From a virus, in the IMG/VR virus record IMGVR_UViG_3300027668_001981, positions 1-44,831 of that record: a stretch of DNA of 44,831 nt; one strand, written 5' to 3'. Shown one piece after another: positions 34,305 to 41,763 of this stretch; positions within the stretch are counted from its first letter, which is position 1; the number at the start of each line of letters is the position of its first letter. The notes beneath the pieces are model-generated. The model was given only the letters and a program-made list of their open reading frames with translations, was not told where the DNA came from and did not search any database. The position numbers and the translations under genes were made by a program.

Positions 34305-34967
34305 TTAAGAGTAAGATTGTAATAGTCTTAATACTTCATTTAAAGCAGAATGTCTATGATTGTCTTTTAAAGTAACTGCATATACAAATTTTGAACCTTT
34401 TACTTTAGGGACTTCATGAACAGCTGAATCATTCCGATGTTTTAAATCAATTTGTTGGCCGTCACCAGTTAGTATCATAGTAGAGCCTTTTCCTAATCTA
34501 CTTAATACCATTCCCAATTGTTGTTTGGTTAAATTTTGAAACTCATCTATAATTACACACGCATTATCAAAAGTTCTTCCTCTAAAATGAGTCAGTGAAA
34601 CAAGTTCAATAGTTTCATCATTTTCCATTTTTTCTAATATTTGAGGTTTATTATAAACTTTTCTCATATTAGAACGAATTGGAACTAGCCATGGCTCCAT
34701 CTTTTCATTTAAGGATCCTGGAAGGTATCCATTGTCCTCATTTGATACAGTTGGCCTAGTTATTATAATTTGATTAACTGTTCGTTTAAAAAACATATCT
34801 AATGCAATCTGTACTGCTAGTAATGTCTTACCACTACCAGCATTACCTATAATAAAATTATACGGATGATGTAATATTTCAGCTTTAGCTAATTTTTGTT
34901 CATTAGATAGCGTAATATTAAATTTTATATTACCTTTCGGCGGATTTTTATCTTTATTATCTGACAT
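34305..34967 (-). CDS. phoH: PhoH-like P-loop ATPase
   Basis: The 220 residues contain Walker A GNAGSGKT (41-48) and Walker B VIIDEFQN (138-145) with the PhoH-typical LTGDGQQIDL stretch further on. PhoH is very common in marine phages. It is an ATPase related to helicase domains with a debated role in RNA metabolism or phosphate stress. Here it follows GroES and a tiny membrane protein whose stop overlaps its start (TAATG). Confidence 0.93.
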   Translation of the reverse strand: MSDNKDKNPPKGNIKFNITLSNEQKLAKAEILHHPYNFIIGNAGSGKTLLAVQIALDMFFKRTVNQIIITRPTVSNEDNGYLPGSLNEKMEPWLVPIRSNMRKVYNKPQILEKMENDETIELVSLTHFRGRTFDNACVIIDEFQNLTKQQLGMVLSRLGKGSTMILTGDGQQIDLKHRNDSAVHEVPKVKGSKFVYAVTLKDNHRHSALNEVLRLLQSYS

Positions 34968-35047
34968 TACAAATTACTTTTAAATATGGCTTCAATAATT
35001 ATTACTATAAGAATTATTACGCCGCCGGTTATTAACACTTGAATCAT
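34967..35047 (-). CDS. Micro-protein with one membrane helix (26 residues)
   Basis: A 26-codon frame (ATG at 35047, TAA at 34967-34969) reads MIQVLITGGVIILIVIIIEA..., almost one continuous membrane helix. It fills the only space between GroES and PhoH and shares a TAATG with PhoH. No homologue is recognised. Such phage micro-proteins can act on the membrane or simply couple translation. Confidence 0.5.
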   Translation of the reverse strand: MIQVLITGGVIILIVIIIEAIFKSNL

Positions 35048-35048
35048 A

Positions 35049-35348
35049 TTAGTTTGAGACCATGGATATTTCCATTTCCCTTACTAATATATATTCAATT
35101 CCGTCAAATTTAATTTTCTTTTGACTTCCTAAATTGTTTTTACTAATTAATACAGTGTCTCCAGCTTTTACTGATATTGGAATTCTATTACCAGTTTGAG
35201 TAAATAATCCAGGGCCAGTTGCTATAACGGCTGCATATACAAATTCTTCATTGTATGCACCATCAACTAGTATAATTCCACTATCTGTCTTTTCAGCTTT
35301 TGCTTCTTCTTTAATTAGGATTTGATCTCCCATTGGTTTCATTTTCAT
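35049..35348 (-). CDS. groES: GroES-type co-chaperonin
   Basis: The 99-residue protein has the GroES/Cpn10 beta-barrel layout: MKPMGDQILIKEE (3-15), DSGIILVD (22-29), a short mobile loop region, VIATGPG (41-47) and VKAGDTVLISK, with the final YILVREMEI strand. In T4-like phages the analogous gp31 replaces host GroES so that the capsid protein folds in host GroEL. Its start is well supported by AAAGGAAAG before the ATG. Confidence 0.93.
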   Translation of the reverse strand: MKMKPMGDQILIKEEAKAEKTDSGIILVDGAYNEEFVYAAVIATGPGLFTQTGNRIPISVKAGDTVLISKNNLGSQKKIKFDGIEYILVREMEISMVSN

Positions 35349-35362
35349 AACTTTCCTTTATT

Positions 35363-35515
35363 TTATGTGTTCATTATATTACTATATGCTTTTGCATATA
35401 ACTGTTCTCTATCCAACTTTGGATGACTTAATTTTAATTTGTCAATTTCTTTAAACATTTCATGTCGTCTGCCGTATTCTTCGGCACTATATAATAGATC
35501 TTCAATATTGATCAT
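35363..35515 (-). CDS. Small hypothetical protein (50 residues)
   Basis: A 50-codon frame starting at ATG 35515 and ending at 35363, highly charged and helical (DLLYSAEEYGRRHEMFKEIDKL). It overlaps the 46-residue gene upstream by 3 nt (ATGA) and ends 14 nt before GroES. It is one of three short genes that tile this stretch. No function is recognised. Confidence 0.6.
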   Translation of the reverse strand: MINIEDLLYSAEEYGRRHEMFKEIDKLKLSHPKLDREQLYAKAYSNIMNT

Positions 35516-35652
35516 TTTAGTCTTTCTATAATTGTTCGTAATTTATCTATCATTTCTTGAACCTCTTCTGGATCCATTGTTATAGCACAACAAACGGCCA
35601 CATTTTCTTCTATAGAGTCTAATATGTCTAACGCTTCATTCTTCAATGTCAT
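35512..35652 (-). CDS. Small hypothetical protein (46 residues)
   Basis: A 46-residue frame starting at ATG 35652, with NEALDILDSIEENVAVCCA and DPEEVQEMIDKLRTIIERLK. It is acidic and helical and has a CC pair. It starts 17 nt inside the 56-residue gene and overlaps the next by 3 nt. An internal ATG at 35577 could be an alternative start. Unknown function. Confidence 0.55.
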   Translation of the reverse strand: MTLKNEALDILDSIEENVAVCCAITMDPEEVQEMIDKLRTIIERLK

Positions 35653-35806
35653 CTAAATCTTCGTGAAATAATTCAATTTCATCTTCTTCTTTTTTCATTG
35701 CACATGCTGCACAACAATTTTCTGTATTTTGAGTTAATTGAATTGGTTGAAACAACATTGTTAACAACGCAAATAAAAAACTAGCAGATTTTATAATTTT
35801 ATTCAT
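35636..35806 (-). CDS. Small protein with hydrophobic N-terminus and Cys cluster (56 residues)
   Basis: A 56-codon frame from ATG 35806 to a TGA at 35636-35638. The start (MNKIIKSASFLFALLTMLFQ) reads as a signal peptide or membrane anchor. A CCAAC cluster at 31-35 follows, and then a very acidic tail. It starts 1 nt after the metallopeptidase stop. No homologue is recognised. It could be a small exported or envelope-anchored protein. Confidence 0.6.
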   Translation of the reverse strand: MNKIIKSASFLFALLTMLFQPIQLTQNTENCCAACAMKKEEDEIELFHEDLDDIEE

Positions 35807-35807
35807 T

Positions 35808-36083
35808 TTATATTAAATTTAATAATTGATTTGTTTTTTTATTTACCCAATTTTCATCTTTGTCTGGATTTTGTACATGTAACAGTTCATGTACTATTGA
35901 TTCTTCGCAAAGATCTATATCATGATAAATAATTCCTTCTTTTTTCTTGAAGTCTCGTTCAATGCCTACAAAATATGTTTCGCCATTATATATGATTTGA
36001 TTGGAATCTATTTTTTTTGTAGTTATTTGCCAATCACTTATTCCGAAGCTAGTTTGCCATTTCTTTATTAAAAAATCAATCAT
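35808..36083 (-). CDS. HExxH metallopeptidase-like protein
   Basis: The 91 residues contain SIVHELLHVQNPDKDENW with HELLH (65-69), the classic zinc-binding motif of metallopeptidases. A third ligand is not obvious, and the protein is much smaller than most proteases, like the small SprT or DUF45-type phage proteins. It overlaps QueE by 4 nt and is probably co-expressed with the deazaguanine genes. Peptidase activity is inferred from the motif only. Confidence 0.7.
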   Translation of the reverse strand: MIDFLIKKWQTSFGISDWQITTKKIDSNQIIYNGETYFVGIERDFKKKEGIIYHDIDLCEESIVHELLHVQNPDKDENWVNKKTNQLLNLI

Positions 36084-36850
36084 ACGCCTCTTTCTGTGTC
36101 ATATGCAATTATATGATCTCTACCTGTCATGTTATATCCTTTTTCAGCACATAATTCAAATACCTTAGGATACATTTCAATTAATGTTTTTCTAGTATCG
36201 CCAGCCGGCATTATAAAAGTTTTATGAATAGGAATATCCATTTCAACTCTAAATGTTTCTATTTCTTCTAAATTTTCATTTGTTCCGTCCCATACAGGCT
36301 TAAAATGATAATCTTTATGATAATCAATTGTTTTTCTAATTGCTTCTTTATTCAATCTAAGTCTATTATGTACTTTAATCATGCGTTCGTCTGCTACTGC
36401 TCCATTTGGTGTAATAGCTCCAAGTATTGGCACACTATTACTAAATTTAGGACTAAGACTAATAAGATCCAATGGATAATCTGTTTCAAGAAAGTGAGAA
36501 CCTTCAGTTTCAATAGTAATTAATATTCCTCTTTCTTTTGCAAAATGAGTTATTTCATTTACTAAAGCCGGATGCATTGTAGGTGAGCCACCTGTAAGCA
36601 TCATTTCTTTTACGTGTGGATTATCATCATATATTTTAATAATATCATTAAATGTAAAAGTTCCTTTTTCTGGATGGATACTTGTATACCAAGAATCACA
36701 CCAGCCGCCAGCTCCAAAATAACATCTATGAGTACAACCTGTTGTTCTAACTGCAATAGTTGGCCTTCCAAATCTACTGCCTTCTGATTGAACACATCTA
36801 TATACTTCTAATACTGGTAAAACTTTATTATAATCTTCAATCCGCTTCAT
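36080..36850 (-). CDS. queE: 7-carboxy-7-deazaguanine synthase (QueE), radical SAM
   Basis: ATG at 36850 is chosen, giving 256 residues; only a TTG lies upstream. It has the QueE start VYRCVQSEGSRFGRPTIAVRTTGC (17-39 region) and a radical SAM cluster C39-x3-C43-x7-C51, with WCDSWYT following, then MLTGGSPTMHP and ETEGS. QueE converts 6-carboxy-tetrahydropterin to CDG, the first committed deazaguanine. The seven-residue loop between the second and third cysteines differs from the usual CX3CX2C. It overlaps QueD by 14 nt. Confidence 0.9.
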   Translation of the reverse strand: MKRIEDYNKVLPVLEVYRCVQSEGSRFGRPTIAVRTTGCTHRCYFGAGGWCDSWYTSIHPEKGTFTFNDIIKIYDDNPHVKEMMLTGGSPTMHPALVNEITHFAKERGILITIETEGSHFLETDYPLDLISLSPKFSNSVPILGAITPNGAVADERMIKVHNRLRLNKEAIRKTIDYHKDYHFKPVWDGTNENLEEIETFRVEMDIPIHKTFIMPAGDTRKTLIEMYPKVFELCAEKGYNMTGRDHIIAYDTERGV

Positions 36851-37304
36851 AAATTGCTGTATTTTTTTTATTTTCAGAGAATTCAACTCTAATTATCTTT
36901 ACTCTACTATCTGTTTCTTGTATTACAAACTCATTTAATTTGTTAAAGATATATTCTGAAAACTTTTCTGCACCAGTTGCTTCTAAAATTCGTAATTGTA
37001 TAACTCCACAATCATCTAGTGTAGTGAAGAATTCTTTTTCTGGATCATCTTCAGCTATTACCGTAGTATGATCAAATGTATAATCCATCCATTCTTTAGC
37101 AGACATTCCATCAATCTTTGTTTTAGATCGTTTCATTCCTCCAAAATCCCATACCCAATTACGATAGTCTAGATCGCCTTCGAATGTTACTTTAAATTCT
37201 ACTGCATATCCATGTAAGAATCTACAATGTGTATCTTCTGCTTTCCATTGACGAAATACTGTACTAAATCCGTCAAATATTTTTGTTGATTGAAATTTTC
37301 CCAT
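36837..37304 (-). CDS. queD: 6-carboxy-tetrahydropterin synthase (QueD), FRQW/HGY variant
   Basis: The 155 residues are the T-fold QueD type: FSTVFRQWKAEDTHCRFLHGY (13-33 region) and a C-terminal ILEATGAEKFSEYIF...KIIRVEFSENKK, with the catalytic Cys27. Compared with the common QueD zinc site, the first His (AHR) is missing and HGH is HGY, so zinc may be bound differently, through H26 and H31. It converts 7,8-dihydroneopterin triphosphate to 6-carboxy-tetrahydropterin. It shares a TAATG with folE and lies just before queE. Confidence 0.85.
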   Translation of the reverse strand: MGKFQSTKIFDGFSTVFRQWKAEDTHCRFLHGYAVEFKVTFEGDLDYRNWVWDFGGMKRSKTKIDGMSAKEWMDYTFDHTTVIAEDDPEKEFFTTLDDCGVIQLRILEATGAEKFSEYIFNKLNEFVIQETDSRVKIIRVEFSENKKNTAIYEAD

Positions 37305-37963
37305 TAATAACCTTTTACAAATTCATAAAATTCAGCTCTAGTTGAAGTATCATCTTTAAATGCTCCAGTAAGCTTACTTGTTTTCATTGATGCTCCACCA
37401 TGCTTAACTCCTCTACATGATACGCAATTATGAGTAGCATCTATCATTACTGCTACTCCATTATTATCATTGATAATAGTATTAATTGAATTATGAATAG
37501 CAACCGTTAGTTGTTCTTGTATAGCACCTCTTCTACCAAAGTGTTCTACTAATCTATTTAATTTACTTAATCCTATTACTTTACTATCTTTACCTGGAAT
37601 ATAAGCTACGTGAACTTTACCCATAATAGTTTGATGATGGTGTGAACACATTGATGTTAGTGGAATACCACCTTCAAATACCATACCATCATATCCATCA
37701 GATGGAAATGCTGTAATATTAGGAGCTCCATTATATCTACCAGCCCATAAATCGTTTACATATGCTTTTGCTACTCTGTTAGGAGTATTATCTGAATTTG
37801 GATCATTTCTCCAATCACACTTAAGTGCATCTAAAAATTCTCCAAATTTTTCTGCAGCTTCTTCTATCATCTTAGCTTTATTTTCATCAGATAATGGACC
37901 TCCTACTGCAACTCCATTAGCAAAGCCTTCTTTTACTAATTCAATTGTTTTCTTTGTTGTCAT
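37304..37963 (-). CDS. folE: GTP cyclohydrolase I (FolE)
   Basis: The 219-residue protein is a full FolE: zinc site C106, H109 and C180 (MCSHHHQ; HNCVSCRGV), plus EGGIPLTSMC and IGLSKLNRLVEHFGRRGAIQEQLT. It converts GTP to 7,8-dihydroneopterin triphosphate, the entry point to folate and deazaguanine. Beside QueD and QueE it clearly serves deazaguanine synthesis for the phage. It overlaps the 107-residue gene upstream by 23 nt and QueD by 1 nt. Confidence 0.95.
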   Translation of the reverse strand: MTTKKTIELVKEGFANGVAVGGPLSDENKAKMIEEAAEKFGEFLDALKCDWRNDPNSDNTPNRVAKAYVNDLWAGRYNGAPNITAFPSDGYDGMVFEGGIPLTSMCSHHHQTIMGKVHVAYIPGKDSKVIGLSKLNRLVEHFGRRGAIQEQLTVAIHNSINTIINDNNGVAVMIDATHNCVSCRGVKHGGASMKTSKLTGAFKDDTSTRAEFYEFVKGY

Positions 37964-38264
37964 GTTTTAACTTTAAATTTTTTAATAACTTGGCTATTGA
38001 TCTTGCTGTTTCTAAATTAACAGATAACCATTTTTTATATTTTCTTTGTTGTATAATTAATTGACTACATTTTTCATACTCTTCTAAGTGTTCTCCAACT
38101 TTAATTAAATATGATAAAAAGTCATGAATGTTTTTATCATATTGTATCATTACTGCGTCATTTAACATATGCAGCTCTGTTCCATCTTTATCTGATATTA
38201 TAGAAACACATCTATAAAACATTTTACGATTTACATTAGTAGGATTTAGAAAACTAAAACTCAT
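37941..38264 (-). CDS. Hypothetical helical protein (107 residues)
   Basis: No domain recognised in 107 residues. The C-terminal half is strongly helical and basic (FLSYLIKVGEHLEEYEKCSQLIIQQRKY; LLKNLKLKHDNKENN). It is the first gene after promoter-like element 38274-38302 and is read into folE, queD and queE. It may be a regulator of, or partner for, the deazaguanine genes, but only position supports that. Confidence 0.7.
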   Translation of the reverse strand: MSFSFLNPTNVNRKMFYRCVSIISDKDGTELHMLNDAVMIQYDKNIHDFLSYLIKVGEHLEEYEKCSQLIIQQRKYKKWLSVNLETARSIAKLLKNLKLKHDNKENN

Positions 38265-38273
38265 TTTTATATT

Positions 38274-38302
38274 ATTATAAGGAAATTTAATTAAATATCC
38301 AA
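38274..38302 (-). promoter_or_regulatory. Promoter-like element: TTGGAT, 17 nt, TATAAT
   Basis: Perfect consensus on the minus strand. It would transcribe the 107-residue gene and folE-queD-queE and beyond. The -10 is 9 nt from the ATG, leaving a leader of about 2-3 nt. Confidence 0.72.
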
Positions 38303-38303
38303 G

Positions 38304-38462
38304 TTAATACGGACAATGATAACATCCATTGGTACAACAATATCCACGCTTTAAATGATAGTGTTTTGTCATAATCATCATGCCGCTTTCCCAATAAAAA
38401 TCTTTTTGTACATTAATTTTTTCTTGTATGTCTAATTGTGTTATCCAATCATCTTGTCTCAT
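38304..38462 (-). CDS. DUF5522-like cysteine-rich small protein
   Basis: A 52-codon frame starting at ATG 38462. Its C-terminal part reads MTKHYHLKRGYCCTNGCYHCPY, the hallmark of the DUF5522 family (four Cys and several His, probably metal-binding). It shares a TAATG with the class II RNR gene upstream, so it is translated with it. Function unknown. The position suggests a redox or metal-related role, and the family is common in Bacteroidetes. Confidence 0.8.
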   Translation of the reverse strand: MRQDDWITQLDIQEKINVQKDFYWESGMMIMTKHYHLKRGYCCTNGCYHCPY

Positions 38463-40321
38463 TATTTTATCTCACAAGCTCCGCCGGCACAAGCTAATTC
38501 GCCTGATAGATCTGTATTATCATCTAATTCTATTATATTAGAAATATCTATATCAGTTAATGTTTTCATTAATGATTCATATTCTTCTTTTGTACAATCT
38601 TCAAACGGTGCTTGTTTATATGTTCCACCATTATAATTTAGTACTGACAGCCCATTATAATGTTTTCTATTATTCCACATCCATTCACCAGCCAATTCCC
38701 ATTCGTCGTCTTTTAAAGATACAGTTGCAGATACATTATGTGTATTAGATCCATTTCTGTGTCCAGGTGCTACCCATTCTGTTGCTATTTTTTTTATTCT
38801 TTCTAATAAGGCAAATGGAGATTCGGTTCTCATTATTGCTCCGTCTGGAGCTTTTTGTGGAACTGATATTACTGCAGTATCATGTGGTCTAAAATATTCA
38901 TCTTCAATTAATTCAGGATGGTTTTCTATTAAATATTTGTAGATTGATTCATTTTTTCCTACTCTAATTCTTCTAATATAATAATCATTGTGCCATGCAT
39001 GGATACCAGATGATGTTCCTAATGCTAATGAGGTTGTTCCTGCAGGCTTCACAGTTGTTGATCTAGCTGATTTATTTATACCTATTAGTTTTGCAACTCT
39101 AGCATTTTCTTTTTTAACTATATTAGCAGCTTTTGTCATATCATAACCTAAAACTACGCCAGATGCAATTCCTGTCATTGATACACCAATAAGAGCATCT
39201 TTTTCTGTTGTCTCTTTCCATATATTTCGTAAATAATGAAAGTCAGTGTAACCAGCTTGTAATGTACCTATAAACGAAGCTGCTTTAACACGAATATCAA
39301 AATCTTCTTGTGATTCTATATCACTAGCATTTACTTCACATAGATTACAAAACTGAAAAGGTCTTAATGCTATTTCACAACAAGGGTTTGTACCCCAGTC
39401 TTTGTCATTGTTAAGGTATATTCCAGGTTCTCCTGCTCCAGATAATTCTACACGTTTCCAAAGATCCATAAAAAAGCTTTTAGTTACTTTGTGTCTCATT
39501 AATACAGCAGAGTTATTAGCTCTACCTCTTTGTGGGTTAGTTTCCCACCAATTACCTGATTTGCTACCAATCATTTGTTCGTCATCTGCAGAGAATAAAC
39601 TAATTAAAGCAGCTCTACGAATACCGCCGGCCAGAACAGCATCAGCTATATGACAAACTATATCATGTGTTTCTAATGTAGATAACCTATCTCCATCTTC
39701 TTTACCATCTAATATACCTGTAATTTTTAACACACACTCTTTTAAAGGTTGAGGTCCTGGAGCTTTACCACCTGAAGTAACTAACTGAGCACCTTTTGGT
39801 CTAACATCCGAAAAGTCAAATTCAATTCTTGAACTTTTTCCATTTAAATAAGACTTCATGAGAACTTTAATAGCATCTGCCCAACCTTCAATGCTATCAC
39901 CAATTAAAAATCTTCTAGATCTTTTAGTATAAGGTTTATTAACAGGTGGCAGTTTATCTACATGATGTTTTTGTACTGAATATCCTACTCCTGTACCTCC
40001 TAATAATAAAAACATTATTTCGCTAAATGAATCAGTATGATCAATTGGTAAATAAGCACAATTATACACTCTATTAGGACTAATTTCGATAGGTTTACCT
40101 CCAAATTGTAACGACCTCATGGAAGGTAGAATTTTTTTATTATATACTAATTTGTAAACATGTTCAATTTCATCTTTTAACTTAGGATAGCTTTTTATAT
40201 GCATCGCTTTATTTCTGTCGACTAGCTCTGTCCATGTTTCCCTTCTATTGACTTCTGGAATGTATTTTGCATATTTCATATGCACTGTAATATCTGATAA
40301 AATTTTATTTGAAATGTTCAT
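38462..40321 (-). CDS. nrdJ: Ribonucleotide reductase, class II (adenosylcobalamin-dependent)
   Basis: The 619-residue protein shows the RNR barrel: PSMRSLQFGG, VYNCAYLPI, LLGGTGVGYSVQ, CCEIALRPFQFCNLCEVN and KPAGTTSLALG, and a C-terminal C611-x4-C616 pair (ACAGGACEIK) for re-reduction by thioredoxin. No small radical subunit is encoded beside it, and the LLGGTGVGYS glycine-rich block and size fit monomeric class II enzymes of the RTPR type that use B12. It makes deoxynucleotides for replication and depends on the host cell for cobalamin. A good AAAAGGAGT ribosome site precedes the ATG. Confidence 0.85.
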   Translation of the reverse strand: MNISNKILSDITVHMKYAKYIPEVNRRETWTELVDRNKAMHIKSYPKLKDEIEHVYKLVYNKKILPSMRSLQFGGKPIEISPNRVYNCAYLPIDHTDSFSEIMFLLLGGTGVGYSVQKHHVDKLPPVNKPYTKRSRRFLIGDSIEGWADAIKVLMKSYLNGKSSRIEFDFSDVRPKGAQLVTSGGKAPGPQPLKECVLKITGILDGKEDGDRLSTLETHDIVCHIADAVLAGGIRRAALISLFSADDEQMIGSKSGNWWETNPQRGRANNSAVLMRHKVTKSFFMDLWKRVELSGAGEPGIYLNNDKDWGTNPCCEIALRPFQFCNLCEVNASDIESQEDFDIRVKAASFIGTLQAGYTDFHYLRNIWKETTEKDALIGVSMTGIASGVVLGYDMTKAANIVKKENARVAKLIGINKSARSTTVKPAGTTSLALGTSSGIHAWHNDYYIRRIRVGKNESIYKYLIENHPELIEDEYFRPHDTAVISVPQKAPDGAIMRTESPFALLERIKKIATEWVAPGHRNGSNTHNVSATVSLKDDEWELAGEWMWNNRKHYNGLSVLNYNGGTYKQAPFEDCTKEEYESLMKTLTDIDISNIIELDDNTDLSGELACAGGACEIK

Positions 40322-40350
40322 TTATATGACTCCTTTTTTTCTTTTTAGAC

Positions 40351-40376
40351 AAAAATAGACCCCACATTGGAGGCCT
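40351..40376 (-). terminator. Possible intrinsic terminator after the helicase gene
   Basis: On the minus strand AGGCCTC pairs with GGGGTCT across a six-base loop (seven pairs, two of them G-U), followed by ATTTTT. It lies in the 93-nt gap between the helicase stop and the RNR start, the only large gap without the repeated promoter-like element. The stem is modest, so this is tentative. Confidence 0.4.
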
Positions 40377-40414
40377 ACGATTAATTTAATATAAATATAA
40401 TTACTACTTAAATT

Positions 40415-41758
40415 TTAGCCTAAATCTTTAAACTTTTGTGCTAAATTTTTCTTAACTAACGTTTCACCAGTTTTCATTGTTTGAGTTGTTTGCCTACCTT
40501 GCGTAGTTTGTGGCTCATAAAAGTTAAACTGTCCGTTATTTGTGTTTATTTTACTTGGTAATGTTATTCCATCTGGGCCAAATCTGTTTTTAATAACATG
40601 GCCTCTTCCTGTTCCTGATAATTTGTCTTCTACTTTTCTTGATAACGACATTAAAAAATCAGCAACCATAACTTTACCATATGAAGATGCAATTTTATCT
40701 GCTTCTATTATATCATCTTCTAATGCAGATCGTCCTGCTTGAGATGCTGTCCATACTGGTATTCCATATTCTCCTGCCATGCCTCGCATTTCTTCATATA
40801 ATTCTTCTAACGCTTCATGTTTGTCTTTTTTAGTATTAACCTTTAAAAGATCTCCATAATCTATTACAATTAAATCTGGAGTATTTCCTAACATAATTGT
40901 TTTTTCAATATGAGCTTTAATACCCATTACTCCGGTTGACTTCGTTGGATAGTATTTTATAATTAATTCTCCAGGTAATGTTTCTAACTTTTCTTCAATT
41001 TCATCAGTGTGATGTTTTAAGTTCTGAGCTGCTATTCCAGTAACTACACTATCATATCGCTGGCCTACGTAATTATCATTTAATTCTAATGTATAATGTA
41101 TAACGGTTTTTCCTTGCCTGACTGCATTTGTTCCAATATTAATAAGCATCCAAGATTTACCAATACCAGCTGGAGCCATAACTACTCCTAATTCGCCAGG
41201 AGCTAGACCGCCATCCATTAAATCATCAATTACATCCCACCCAGTGCTTATAGTATGTCGAGCTGATTCTGTATATCTTGCTATTACTTGTTTTTTCCAT
41301 TCATGTCCGATATCCGTGTCAGCTCCTGCTTTCATTGCAGAATCCATTTTACTTTTTATTTCATCGTAATTACCTAATTTAAGTAAATTAACCGAATCCA
41401 TTATTGCATGTTTTATTTCTTGATTTTTACAAAACTTTAATATTTCATCTTTAACAAATGTTAAATCATCTGACTCCATGTACCGAAATATATCTTTCAA
41501 CTGCTCTAATATAGCAGTTTTTAATATATCATTTTCAATTTCAGTTATTTTAACTTTTAAGACGTCTTTTGATGGAGGTGTTTTATATTCACGGAAATGT
41601 TCTATTACAACATCTAACAGCCAACTATTAGCATCAGATTCAAAATAATCCGATTGGATAATATCAGCAATCTGTTGTAGAAATGATCTATCCACAAACA
41701 TAGCTGCCAAAACTTTAACTTGAAACGACCATCCATACTCACTTAACTTGTCTGTCAT
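40415..41758 (-). CDS. 41: Replicative helicase, DnaB-like (gp41-like)
   Basis: The 447 residues have an N-terminal helical domain and a RecA-type ATPase: Walker A APAGIGKS (195-202), a TLELND segment, Walker B LIVIDYGDL and TASQAGRSALEDD. This is the DnaB/gp41 layout of a hexameric 5'-3' helicase for the lagging strand. It lies 35 nt from the exonuclease gene, behind promoter-like element 41764-41792. The -10 is only 5 nt from its ATG, so its mRNA may start at the AUG. Confidence 0.9.
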   Translation of the reverse strand: MTDKLSEYGWSFQVKVLAAMFVDRSFLQQIADIIQSDYFESDANSWLLDVVIEHFREYKTPPSKDVLKVKITEIENDILKTAILEQLKDIFRYMESDDLTFVKDEILKFCKNQEIKHAIMDSVNLLKLGNYDEIKSKMDSAMKAGADTDIGHEWKKQVIARYTESARHTISTGWDVIDDLMDGGLAPGELGVVMAPAGIGKSWMLINIGTNAVRQGKTVIHYTLELNDNYVGQRYDSVVTGIAAQNLKHHTDEIEEKLETLPGELIIKYYPTKSTGVMGIKAHIEKTIMLGNTPDLIVIDYGDLLKVNTKKDKHEALEELYEEMRGMAGEYGIPVWTASQAGRSALEDDIIEADKIASSYGKVMVADFLMSLSRKVEDKLSGTGRGHVIKNRFGPDGITLPSKINTNNGQFNFYEPQTTQGRQTTQTMKTGETLVKKNLAQKFKDLG

Positions 41759-41763
41759 ATATT

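Noticed and set aside
36610-36795. Minus-strand frame of 61 codons overlapping QueE.
   Set aside because: It is another frame of the queE gene, which has full radical SAM motifs. The frame has no start context or domain of its own.
40322-40414. Cobalamin riboswitch upstream of the B12-dependent RNR.
   Set aside because: The 93-nt gap is too short for a complete B12 riboswitch and no B12-box-like sequence (GCCACTG type) was seen.
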